Under the pieces are notes generated by a model. That model saw only the letters and a list, made by a program, of their open reading frames with translations. It was not told where the DNA came from and made no database searches. Position numbers and translations under genes: made by a program. 64,000 bases of DNA from Streptomyces sp. NBC_00271 (lineage in GTDB: Bacteria; Actinomycetota; Actinomycetes; Streptomycetales; Streptomycetaceae), in the NCBI RefSeq assembly GCF_036178845.1, contig NZ_CP108070.1, positions 4,836,001 to 4,900,000 on the forward strand. The letters are read 5' to 3'. Below, in pieces: positions 26,165-34,603 of this stretch (position 1 is the first letter of the stretch; each line of letters begins with the position of its first letter).

Positions 26165-26641
26165 CTACTCGCGTGTGGCGCCCTCCGGCCACAGCACGCG
26201 GACCGGGACCCCGTTCCGTTCGGCGTAGGACACCACATCGGCAGTGCCCCCGTACCCCCACGCCGGTTTCCCGTCCCAGACAGCGAACAGTTCCTCGGCC
26301 AAGCCCACCAGGATCTCGCTGCCCAGCATGTGCGCTTCCGAGTCCGACGCCGTCATACCCGTGTGGTGCACCAGTGCCGCACGACGCATCAACTCGTCGT
26401 AGACCGGCCAGTGACTTTCCGGGAGACCTTCGCGGTACTGCTCAGCGGGAACGACGACTTCGAGCTCTCCGCCATGCTCCAGCACCGCCTCCGCGAACCA
26501 CACATCCGGACCATCCGCGATGCACGAGACCCCCACCAGTTCAGCCGCATCGATTTCACGAACAGACACCTCAAGAAGCCGCCGAACCTGCCGCTCAACG
26601 TCTCGACTCAAACCCCGATGCCCGGTAATCCCCACACGCAT
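26165..26641 (-). CDS. SLOG-like Rossmann nucleotide-binding protein
   Basis: This 158-aa protein starts at an ATG (26641) preceded by GGAGGGGG. It opens with MRVGITGHRGL, the GITGHR signature of one branch of the SLOG/DprA-like Rossmann superfamily. GVSCIADGPDVWFAEAVLEHGGELEVVVPAEQY and AVWDGKPAWGYGGTADVVSYAERNGVPV match the second and third parts of that fold. SLOG domains bind nucleotides or nucleotide-derived signals and are often used as sensors beside defence genes. It is divergent from the first gene of the defence island. No fused effector domain is present. Confidence 0.75.
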   Translation of the reverse strand: MRVGITGHRGLSRDVERQVRRLLEVSVREIDAAELVGVSCIADGPDVWFAEAVLEHGGELEVVVPAEQYREGLPESHWPVYDELMRRAALVHHTGMTASDSEAHMLGSEILVGLAEELFAVWDGKPAWGYGGTADVVSYAERNGVPVRVLWPEGATRE

Positions 26642-27036
26642 AGCCGGTCCCCCTCCACAAATAGACCCGATAGACGCCGTGAAGGCGTTCACCGAAATCA
26701 CGTACCACCTTGGGCAGTAACGACAAGGACAGCGACCGCCGGACCAGTACTGGAGCCCCGTGTCCAGCGCCCGGGAAGCCGGGGCGAACGTCGCCTCGAT
26801 CCCACCGCCACGAGGAGCACCTCCCGACTCTGGACGCATCCACCGTCGGACGCGACGATGCCGGCGTCACGCCTCCCGCGGTTCACCCCTTGGAACGCGT
26901 CCAGGGACATCGAGCGCATTTGTTCTGATCCCGTTACTCCTTCACAACTCGCTCACGCTAACGTCACATGCAACCAGCTGAACTGGCATGCCCGCTCGCA
27001 TCCCCCGGCATGTCCCGGCCCGCGAGGAACACCTGT
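26642..27036. promoter_or_regulatory. 395-base divergent promoter region at the start of the defence island
   Basis: No protein with convincing codon bias lies in this stretch. It must hold the promoters of the SLOG-like gene (leftward) and of the MORC-like operon (rightward). I see no strong palindrome or clear -35/-10 pair. The last 12 bases before 27037 contain the GAGGA box used by the MORC-like gene. Confidence 0.5.
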
Positions 27037-28617
27037 ATGCCGCCCTACCAACCGTCTTCGGACTGGCAATTCGACGTACCCACCAGCGGAAGCAAGCGGC
27101 TCCCCCCGGCGGCCAGGTCGTTTGAATCGCTCGCGCACCAGGGCTACGGCTTCGAGGCGGCCATCGCCGACCTGATCGACAACTCGATCGACGCAGGAGC
27201 CCACAACGTCGTCGTGAGTTTCCTACGGGACACCGGTGAGCTCGGCGGACGGGACCGCCTCGTCGGCCTGCTCGTCATCGACGACGGCCACGGCATGGAC
27301 GAGACGAGCCTGGACACGGCGATGACCGTCGGCGGGCGCGAGAAGTACGCCGCCGGGGCCCTCGGGCACTTCGGCGCCGGGCTGAAGGCCGCCTCCCTCT
27401 CGCACGCCGATGCGCTCACCGTGATCAGCCGGACCAAGAGCAGCCCGTCGGCCGGCCGCCGCTGGCTCACCGCCCGCGCGCAGGCCGACTTCACCTGCGA
27501 CATCGTCGATGCGACGTACTGCCAGAGCCTGGTCGACCGCTACGACGGGGTCATCGGCTGGCACGGCACGATCGTCCGCTGGGACCAGGTCCGCGCGTTC
27601 GAGACCATCACCACCGGTCAGACCGACCGCTACCTCAATGACGCGATCGAACGGCTCGAGACCCACCTCGGTCTCCACCTCCATCGCTTCCTCGCCCGCG
27701 ATGGCTTCCACGTGGACATCGTCGTCGAGGATGTCCACACCCGGGAGGAACTCGACCACCGGAGCGTGGAGCACATCGACCCGTTCGGCTATCGGGTCCC
27801 GGGCCGCCCGGGTTATCCCCGTACGTACGTCGCGCCTGTCGAGGGCGTCGGCGACGTCGCGCTCACCGCGCACATATGGCCGCCCAAGTCTCCCCTGGTC
27901 GCCTATCGAGGCATCGGCCCGCTCGCCGAGCGCCAGGGCTTCTACCTCTACCGCAACGACCGACTCGTCCAGGCCGGCGGTTGGAACGACACCCGCAGCC
28001 CGGAGGGCCACCTCGCTCTCGCCCGGATCGCCGTGGACCTGCCGCCCGAGCCCAACGACGTGTTCGCCCTGACCGTCAAGAAGGACGGCGTCCAGGTCAC
28101 CCCGGCGTTCGCCCGAGGGCTTGAGAAAGCGGCCGACTCCACCGCCGGCCACAGCTTCACCGAATACATCCGTGAGGCGGAGACGACCTACCGCGAAGCC
28201 GCCAAGCGGCGTACCGAGGTCAAGCGCATGGCCGTCATCCCGCCCGGCAAGGGCATCGACCCGAAGCTGAAGCGGACGCTGCGGGACGAACTGCCGCAGC
28301 TGGAGGGCGACGACCCCATCACCTTCACCTGGGCCAGACTCGACGTGCCGCCCGGCATCGACTCCGCCGAACTGGTCTTCACGATCGACCACAAGGAGCG
28401 CCTGGTCTTCCTCAACAAGGACTACAGGCACGCCTTCAACGGCGGCCGGCGCGGGGGCTCCAACGACGCCCCGGTCCTCAAGAGCCTTCTCTATCTGATG
28501 CTCAACGAGATCTTCCAGAAGGAGCGGGTCTGGGCCAACCAGACCGACAAGGTCGCCCTGTGGAACAGCGTGCTCATCACCGCGGTACGGGCGGAACTCG
28601 CTCGCGACGAGCGTTAG
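27037..28617 (+). CDS. MORC-like (paraMORC) GHKL ATPase of a restriction-modification-type system
   Basis: This 526-aa protein has a GHKL ATPase at the N-terminus: N-box DLIDNSIDAGA (45-55, Mg-binding Asn), G1 box IDDGHGMD (81-88) and ATP-lid motif GHFGAGLKAASL (110-121). A transducer-like S5 domain follows, with a C-terminal helical region. This layout matches the prokaryotic MORC-like ATPases that Iyer and co-workers linked to methylase, Z1 and Vsr-type nuclease genes. They are thought to close around DNA on ATP binding. It is the first gene of a rightward operon and is followed 53 nt later by the Z1 gene. The ATG at 27037 has GAGGA upstream; longer starts at 27010 or 26968 lack one. Confidence 0.9.
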   Translation: MPPYQPSSDWQFDVPTSGSKRLPPAARSFESLAHQGYGFEAAIADLIDNSIDAGAHNVVVSFLRDTGELGGRDRLVGLLVIDDGHGMDETSLDTAMTVGGREKYAAGALGHFGAGLKAASLSHADALTVISRTKSSPSAGRRWLTARAQADFTCDIVDATYCQSLVDRYDGVIGWHGTIVRWDQVRAFETITTGQTDRYLNDAIERLETHLGLHLHRFLARDGFHVDIVVEDVHTREELDHRSVEHIDPFGYRVPGRPGYPRTYVAPVEGVGDVALTAHIWPPKSPLVAYRGIGPLAERQGFYLYRNDRLVQAGGWNDTRSPEGHLALARIAVDLPPEPNDVFALTVKKDGVQVTPAFARGLEKAADSTAGHSFTEYIREAETTYREAAKRRTEVKRMAVIPPGKGIDPKLKRTLRDELPQLEGDDPITFTWARLDVPPGIDSAELVFTIDHKERLVFLNKDYRHAFNGGRRGGSNDAPVLKSLLYLMLNEIFQKERVWANQTDKVALWNSVLITAVRAELARDER

Positions 28618-28670
28618 TCCACCCCTCGCCCCCGCATCTTCCCGTACACCAGAGAGGCTGCCCAACCGCC

Positions 28671-31619
28671 GTGACCACCGAGAACGCACCCGCTCCCGAT
28701 CGCCTCACCGACCTCCACGGCGAGGTCCTCGACGCGATGAGCCGACGCGGCCCCAAGAACTTCGCCAAGCTCGCCTTCGCGCTCGCCGACGCCGACGAAC
28801 CGGCGGACACGGACGCGACCGGCTTCCACGACCGCATCCTGGCCGCGGACCCCGGCGACGAGCTGCTCGCCCTCTGGCGCCGCAAGCTCACCGCATGGGA
28901 CTTCGAAGAGTCCCCCACGTGGTCGGCCACCGCGCCGCGCACCCCGGGGCGCCGCGCCGAGGTCTACGACAAGCTCGCGTTCGGCGCGGATCTGCGCAAG
29001 GCGCTCGACGCGGCCGTCCCGGTCCACAAGGAACCGGGTTTGGTCACCATCAGCCGCGAGTTCCAGCCCTGGTACACCCGGGAGCAGGCGGCGAACCGCT
29101 CCTTTTACTGGGCTTCGTACGAGCGTCTGCTGCGCCGCAAGTTGAACGACGCGGCGGTCTCCAGCCTGGACGAGGCCGCCCATGCGGTCGTGGAGCGGCT
29201 TGCCGACCCCACCCGCGAGGACCCTTACGGCGCGCGCGGACTGGTCGTCGGCTACGTCCAGTCCGGCAAGACCGCCAACTTCACCGGCGTCATCGCCAAG
29301 GCCATCGACGCGGGCTACCGCCTGGTCATTGTTCTGGGCGGCACTCTGAACCTGCTGCGCGGCCAGACCCAGCGCCGTCTCGACATGGAACTGATCGGCC
29401 AGGAGAACATCCTGGGCGCCGCCGACCCGAAGGACCTTGACGCCCTGGTCGGCATCGACTACCAGGACGACGAGGAGTGGCCCGCGAAGTTCGTCTCGTT
29501 CGGCGCTCGTCCCTCCACGCTCGGCGCCTTCGACATCGAGCGTCTGACCTCTCGCGACCGCGACTACATGGCACTGGAGCGCGGTATCAGCGCCCTGGAG
29601 TTCGAGAAGCCGGACCGCACCCGCCCCCTGTACGACCCGGCGAACCTGCATACGGCCCGCGCACGCGTCATGGTCGTGAAGAAGAACAAGTCGGTGCTGG
29701 AGAAGCTGGTCAAGGACCTCAAGAAGATGGGCCCGATCCTCGGCGAGATACCGGCCCTGATCATCGACGACGAGTCCGACCAGGCTTCGGTGAACACGAC
29801 GGACCCGAAGAAGTGGGAGGACGGCAAGGTCACCCGTACCGCGATCAACGGCCAGATCAGCAAGCTCCTCAAGCTCCTGCCGCGCGCCCAGTACGTCGGC
29901 TACACCGCGACTCCCTTCGCCAACGTGTTCATCGACCCGGGTGACGAGGAAGACCTCTTCCCTCGCGACTTCCTGATCTCCCTTCCCCGCCCCAGCGATT
30001 ACATGGGCGTTCAGGACTTCCATGACCTGGACACTTTCGACGGTGGCGAGGGCGAGGCCGAGAGGAAACACGTCCGAGGCATCTCCGACTCTACGGGCGA
30101 CCTCCTCCAGGAAGCCCTGGACGCCTTCATCCTCACGGGCGCTCTGAAGGCCTACCGCGAGAAGCACGGTGTCCCCGGCGACTTCCGGCACCACACGATG
30201 CTCGTGCACGAATCGGTCCGCATGGCCGAGCACGCCGCACTCGCCGAGCGCATCGAGACCATGTGGCGCAACTCCGCGCACACAGGCCCGGAGGGCCGTA
30301 CGCGCCTGGCAGCCCTCTTCGAGAGAGACTTCCGCCCCCACGCGGACGGCTCCCTGCCCACCCCCGCGACGTACGCGGACCTCAAACCGTACGTCTCCAG
30401 CACCATCCAACTGATCAATCGCGGCGGCAGCCCCGTCATGGTCGTCAACGGCGACAGCGAGCGCGACTACGCCCAGCCCGACCTGGACTTCGCCCGTACT
30501 CCGAACGTCTGGAAGATCCTCGTCGGCGGCACCAAGCTGTCCCGCGGCTTCACGGTCGAGGGCCTGACGATCACGTACTACCGCCGCACGACGCAGCAGG
30601 CGGACACCCTGATGCAGATGGGCCGCTGGTTCGGCTTCCGGCCCGGGTACCGGGACCTGGTGCGGCTGTACATCGGCCGCGAGGAACAGCTCGGCAAGGG
30701 CCGCAACGCGAAGACCGTCGACCTGTACGAAGCCTTCGAGGCGATCTGCCGAGACGAGGAGCTCTTCCGCGCCGAGCTGGCCCGCTACGCGCCCTTGGTG
30801 GACGGCCGCCCCCAGGTCACCCCCGCCCAGATCCCACCCCTGGTGTCCCAGCATCTGCCATGGGTGAAGCCGTCGGCTCGGAACAAGATGTTCAATACGG
30901 AGCTGGTGGAGGTGCGGTCGCCCGGGACCTGGGTGGAGCCGACCGCCTACCCGGAGACCTCGGAGGGAATGGCCCACAACACCGAGTGCTGGGAGCCTGT
31001 GCTCGCCGCGCTGAGTCAGGACCCGGTGCGCCTGTCGGTCGGGGACGGCCCCGAGTACGAAGCGCGCGTGGGGACGGTCTCGCACGACACGCTGATGAAG
31101 GTCCTGTGCGACCTGCGGTGGTCGATTCCGAGCCAGTTCTCGCCGCACCTGGAGTTCCTGCTGGAGACAGGGCAGCAGGAGACGACGATCGACGACTGGC
31201 TCGTGATCACTCCGTTGCAGACCTCCGCCAGGCGCGTGGAGGCTCGCATCCTGGGGCACGGCCCGTTCACCCCGGCCCGCCGTACCCGCCGGCGAGGCTC
31301 GCTCTTCGGCGCGCTCAGTGAACCCAAGCACCGCGCCGCCGCCCTGCGCATCGCAGGCGCCGTCGAGACGACGGGGAGCACGACGGTCGAGCAGCACGTC
31401 CGCCCGCGTCGAGGCGCACTGCTGCTCTACCCGGTGGCCGAGTCCGAGCCCCGACTCGCCTCCGACGGGGCACTGGCCCCTGGTGACCTCGTCATGGCCT
31501 TCTCCTTCGTCGCCCCGAAGTCGTCGGTGGGACCCGAGCGCCCGTTGGTCCGATTCCGTGCGATCGACTCGAGCCGGCAGGATGCAGTGGTCATCGACCG
31601 AGACGACGTACGTTCTTGA
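28671..31619 (+). CDS. Z1-domain superfamily II helicase-like protein
   Basis: This 982-aa protein starts at a GTG. The Z1 helicase-like domain has a Walker A-type GYVQSGKT (194-201), the Walker B-type ALIIDDESDQAS (about 363-374), a VGYTATPFANVF motif resembling SF2 motif III, and a C-terminal lobe with RGFTVEGLTITYYRR and QMGRWFGFR (motif VI-like Arg). Z1 proteins occur almost only beside MORC-like ATPases, methylases and nucleases, and probably translocate on or remodel DNA. The last 150 or so residues form an extra beta-rich tail. It sits 12 nt before the Vsr-type nuclease gene. Confidence 0.92.
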   Translation: MTTENAPAPDRLTDLHGEVLDAMSRRGPKNFAKLAFALADADEPADTDATGFHDRILAADPGDELLALWRRKLTAWDFEESPTWSATAPRTPGRRAEVYDKLAFGADLRKALDAAVPVHKEPGLVTISREFQPWYTREQAANRSFYWASYERLLRRKLNDAAVSSLDEAAHAVVERLADPTREDPYGARGLVVGYVQSGKTANFTGVIAKAIDAGYRLVIVLGGTLNLLRGQTQRRLDMELIGQENILGAADPKDLDALVGIDYQDDEEWPAKFVSFGARPSTLGAFDIERLTSRDRDYMALERGISALEFEKPDRTRPLYDPANLHTARARVMVVKKNKSVLEKLVKDLKKMGPILGEIPALIIDDESDQASVNTTDPKKWEDGKVTRTAINGQISKLLKLLPRAQYVGYTATPFANVFIDPGDEEDLFPRDFLISLPRPSDYMGVQDFHDLDTFDGGEGEAERKHVRGISDSTGDLLQEALDAFILTGALKAYREKHGVPGDFRHHTMLVHESVRMAEHAALAERIETMWRNSAHTGPEGRTRLAALFERDFRPHADGSLPTPATYADLKPYVSSTIQLINRGGSPVMVVNGDSERDYAQPDLDFARTPNVWKILVGGTKLSRGFTVEGLTITYYRRTTQQADTLMQMGRWFGFRPGYRDLVRLYIGREEQLGKGRNAKTVDLYEAFEAICRDEELFRAELARYAPLVDGRPQVTPAQIPPLVSQHLPWVKPSARNKMFNTELVEVRSPGTWVEPTAYPETSEGMAHNTECWEPVLAALSQDPVRLSVGDGPEYEARVGTVSHDTLMKVLCDLRWSIPSQFSPHLEFLLETGQQETTIDDWLVITPLQTSARRVEARILGHGPFTPARRTRRRGSLFGALSEPKHRAAALRIAGAVETTGSTTVEQHVRPRRGALLLYPVAESEPRLASDGALAPGDLVMAFSFVAPKSSVGPERPLVRFRAIDSSRQDAVVIDRDDVRS

Positions 31620-31631
31620 GGCTCGACAGCA

Positions 31632-32075
31632 GTGGACAACGTAAGGCCCTCCTCTCCCGGCGTCTCCGCACGCATGTCCCGACAGGCCAGCAAGGACACG
31701 AGCGCCGAACTGGCCGTGCGGCAATTGCTGCACGCGGCGGGCCTGCGCTATCGCGTGGAGTACCCCGTGCCGGGCATGGCGCGGCGGCGCATCGACGTGG
31801 CCTTCACCCGGGCCAAGGTGGCCGTTCTGATCGACGGGTGCTTCTGGCACGGCTGTCCCGAGCACGCGACGCAGCCGAAGTCGAACGCAGAGTGGTGGCG
31901 GCACAAGCTGGACCGCAACATGGCGCGTGACGCGGAGACCACCGAGCACCTCGTGGCCGCCGGGTGGGAGGTCCTGCGGTTCTGGGAGCATGAAGCGCCG
32001 GAGGATGTGGCCCTGCGCGTCGCGGCGGCGGTGACGCGACGCAGAGCCCAACGGGGACGGGGGACGAATCGATGA
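31632..32075 (+). CDS. Vsr-type DNA endonuclease
   Basis: This 147-aa protein starts at a GTG. It has the Vsr motifs: SKDTSAELAVRQLLHAAGLRYRV, the active-site RRRIDVAF (Asp54/55 region), then VLIDGCFWHGCPEH with the conserved Phe-Trp-His, and a C-terminal WEVLRFWEHE. The Cys/His set for structural zinc is partly present. Classical Vsr nicks T:G mismatches made by deamination next to Dcm sites; in MORC/Z1 operons the homologue is thought to be the restriction nuclease. It overlaps the next gene by four bases (ATGA), linking it to a degenerate methyltransferase. It is the only recognisable nuclease of the island. Confidence 0.92.
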   Translation: MDNVRPSSPGVSARMSRQASKDTSAELAVRQLLHAAGLRYRVEYPVPGMARRRIDVAFTRAKVAVLIDGCFWHGCPEHATQPKSNAEWWRHKLDRNMARDAETTEHLVAAGWEVLRFWEHEAPEDVALRVAAAVTRRRAQRGRGTNR

Positions 32076-33043
32076 GCGGGCTGACCTTTGTGGACGTGTG
32101 CTCCGGGGCGGGTGGACTGGCCCTGGGACTGGAGCAGGCCGGCTTCGAGCCGACACTGCTCCTGGACGAGGACGCTGATGCCTGCCGGACCCTACGGGCC
32201 AACCGACCGCACTGGAACGTGCTTCAAGGGGACCTTCTGGACCTCGACCCGAGCGAGCACCCGGAGAGCTATGACGTGGACCTGCTGTCCGCGGGACTGC
32301 CGCGGGTGAAGTCCAATGCCACTGCCGCACGGACCGAGTCGGGAGAGGAGGAGCGGCTGCTGAAGGCCGCCGTCTACCTCGCCCACGCGGTCAAGCCTCG
32401 GGCCATGGTCGTCGAGAACGTGCCCGCCCTCGCGGACTCCGACAGGTTCCACGACTTCCGCGAGTTCGCCCGCGCCGAACTGGATCATCTCGGTTACGAG
32501 TTCAGCTGGTTCGTCCTCAACGCCGCCGACTTCGGAGTGCCGCAGGACCGCAAGCAGGGAGTGCTGGTGGCGCTCAAGAAGCGGTGGTTCCCGGCCTTTC
32601 GGCCGCCCTCTCGGACCGTGACGGATCATGTGTCGGCCGGCGAAGCCCTGGCACCCTCCATGCGGTCGCGTGGCTGGAAAGACGCCGACCGATGGGCGGC
32701 CCAGGCGGCCACCGTGGCTCCGACGCTGGTCGGCGGGTCGAAGAATCGCGGTGGGGCCGACCTGGGCCCGGCCGGAACCAAGCGGAAGTGGGAGAAAATG
32801 GGGGTGAACGGCCACTCGCTGGGCGATGAGATCCCCGGACGGGACTTCACGTGGACGCCGGAACTCGGCAAGGACCACATGGTGCGGCTGACGGTGGACC
32901 AGACAGCCCTGCTCCAGAGCTTCCCGAAGGACTGGGAGATCACCGGAAAGAAGACGGCCCGCTACCGGCAGGTCGGCCACGCCTCCCCGCCGCCGGTGGG
33001 CGAGGCACTGGGCTTGGCCATAGCCCACGCGCTCCGTTCCTGA
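32072..33043 (+). CDS. DNA cytosine methyltransferase homologue lacking the catalytic cysteine
   Basis: This 323-aa protein has a C5-methyltransferase fold. Motif I is FVDVCSGAGGLALGLEQAGF (SAM binding), motif II ends LLDEDADAC, motif VI is VVENVPAL (115-117 ENV) and the C-terminus has the motif IX/X order. Motif IV, normally PCQ or PCPPFS, reads GLPRVKSN, with Arg78 in the Cys position. Motif VIII is QDRKQ instead of QxRxR, and motif X is VGHASPPPV with His for Asn. The frame is intact with normal codon use, so this looks like selected loss of catalysis, not random decay. It may bind SAM or target DNA as a recognition subunit. Confidence 0.88.
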   Translation: MSGLTFVDVCSGAGGLALGLEQAGFEPTLLLDEDADACRTLRANRPHWNVLQGDLLDLDPSEHPESYDVDLLSAGLPRVKSNATAARTESGEEERLLKAAVYLAHAVKPRAMVVENVPALADSDRFHDFREFARAELDHLGYEFSWFVLNAADFGVPQDRKQGVLVALKKRWFPAFRPPSRTVTDHVSAGEALAPSMRSRGWKDADRWAAQAATVAPTLVGGSKNRGGADLGPAGTKRKWEKMGVNGHSLGDEIPGRDFTWTPELGKDHMVRLTVDQTALLQSFPKDWEITGKKTARYRQVGHASPPPVGEALGLAIAHALRS

Positions 33044-33140
33044 ACGAAGATTTTCCTGGTCAGGGCAGAAATGGCGGGCGCCAGAAGGTCTGCCTGATAC
33101 CCGCAAACGCAGGACGCCCGGCCGGCTACACTTGCACCCC

Positions 33141-34382
33141 ATGACCCGAGCACCACATCCGGACGCGGACGCGTTCATGAACGCGAACCAGGATCCACCC
33201 GTGATCGTCGATCTCTTCGCGGGGCCGGGTGGCCTGGACATCGCAGCCGAGATGCTCGGAGTACGCGCTATCGGTGTGGAGTGGGAGAAATCGACCCGCG
33301 CGACCCGGCACGCCGCCGGTCTACGCACCACCGAGGTGGGCGACGTGGCGAAGCTGAACCCGCTCGACCCCGAGGTTCGCTCTGCCCGCGTCCTCACCGG
33401 AGGTCCGCCCTGCCAGACCTACTCGGTGGCGGGTAACCGGGAGGGACACAAAGCCCTCGACGAGGTGCTGGACCTGGCCCAGCTCGTGGGAGACAGCACG
33501 ACCGTCGGGAAGCTGGAGAAGGCATGGGCGGAGGTGGAGCGGAGAGCCGTCGACCTGGAATGGGCCGACGAGCGCACCGGACTCGTGCTCCAACCGCTTC
33601 GGTGGATCGTCGAGAAGAAGCTCAAGTCCGATCCCTATGAGGTTGTGGTACTGGAGCAGGTCCCAACCGTCCTCCCCGTATGGAAGAAGTACCGCGAGAT
33701 CCTTCGCGAGCTCGGGTACGACGCGGATTGCGAGATGCTGCACACCGAGGAATACGGGGTGCCACAGACACGTCGTCGCGCGGTGCTGATCGCCCGTTAC
33801 CGGGGGGCTGGCAGAGGCCGCAGTGTCGAGTTCCCGCCGCTGACGCATCAGCGCTATCGCAAGGGGGCGAAGCGCCTCTCCGCGGTGGAGGAATCCGAGG
33901 TGCAGACACCTGCCCTCCCGCAGAGCCCGCTCTTCGGTGCCCCGGCCTCCCACTCGGTGAAGCCATGGGTCTCCATGGGCGACGCGCTCAAGGACTCGCG
34001 TTCAACGGACTTCGTCGTCCGCTCCAACTACGGGTCGGGGGGTGATCCCAAGAAGCGAGGACTCCGCGCCTCCGACGCGCCGGCGGCCACGGTCACCGGC
34101 AAGGTGCGCCGAAACACAGTGCACGACCTCAAGGGCTACAACGCGGACGGTGAGCCCGAACTGGGTCCGGAACAGGAGCGGTTCACGTTCCGCGAGGCCG
34201 GACTCCTGCAGACCTTTCCGGCCGAGTACCCCTGGCGAGGCACCGACGTCGCGCAGCAGATCGGCAACGCGATCCCGCCGCTCCTGGCCGTGCACGTCCT
34301 GTGCACGGCACTGGAGCTGGACGAGAGCCGCAAGGAACGAGCCATCGAGGCGCTGAAGTCCTGGCGCCCTCCCCACCTGTAG
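33141..34382 (+). CDS. DNA cytosine-5 methyltransferase (intact)
   Basis: This 413-aa C5-methyltransferase has motif I IVDLFAGPGGLDIAAEMLG, motif IV GGPPCQTYS with catalytic Cys91, motif VIII YGVPQTRRRAVLIA and motif X QQIGNAIPPLLA. Motif VI reads LEQVP in place of the common ENV, which keeps the Glu. A large insert (about 100-160) and the region before motif X would carry target recognition. In DISARM-like systems a 5-cytosine methyltransferase marks self DNA. It lies 97 nt after the degenerate homologue and faces drmB. An ATG at 33141 follows a TACACT -10-like box at 33127, so the message could be leaderless; TTG 33132 and ATG 33177 are alternatives. Confidence 0.92.
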   Translation: MTRAPHPDADAFMNANQDPPVIVDLFAGPGGLDIAAEMLGVRAIGVEWEKSTRATRHAAGLRTTEVGDVAKLNPLDPEVRSARVLTGGPPCQTYSVAGNREGHKALDEVLDLAQLVGDSTTVGKLEKAWAEVERRAVDLEWADERTGLVLQPLRWIVEKKLKSDPYEVVVLEQVPTVLPVWKKYREILRELGYDADCEMLHTEEYGVPQTRRRAVLIARYRGAGRGRSVEFPPLTHQRYRKGAKRLSAVEESEVQTPALPQSPLFGAPASHSVKPWVSMGDALKDSRSTDFVVRSNYGSGGDPKKRGLRASDAPAATVTGKVRRNTVHDLKGYNADGEPELGPEQERFTFREAGLLQTFPAEYPWRGTDVAQQIGNAIPPLLAVHVLCTALELDESRKERAIEALKSWRPPHL

Positions 34383-34603
34383 GACTAGGACGAAAGGCGG
34401 ATCACTCCTCCTCCGGGCCCTCCTCGCTCTCTTCCTTCCTTCGTACGGGCGCGTCCGCGAACAGCTCCGCGAAATGGTCCGCCAGGCGCTCCACCGAATC
34501 CTCGGGGGCACGCTCCTCAGCAGGCCCGACGGGAAGAGGGCAGTGTACGGCCAAGCCCCTCTCGCCTGGCCGGTGTACGTGCCGGCCCCGGACCGCCAGG
34601 GCG

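Noticed and set aside
28614..32330. 1238-codon open frame on the minus strand
   Set aside because: It is antisense to the Z1, Vsr and methyltransferase genes. High third-position GC keeps the opposite frame open; the encoded protein has no domain motifs.
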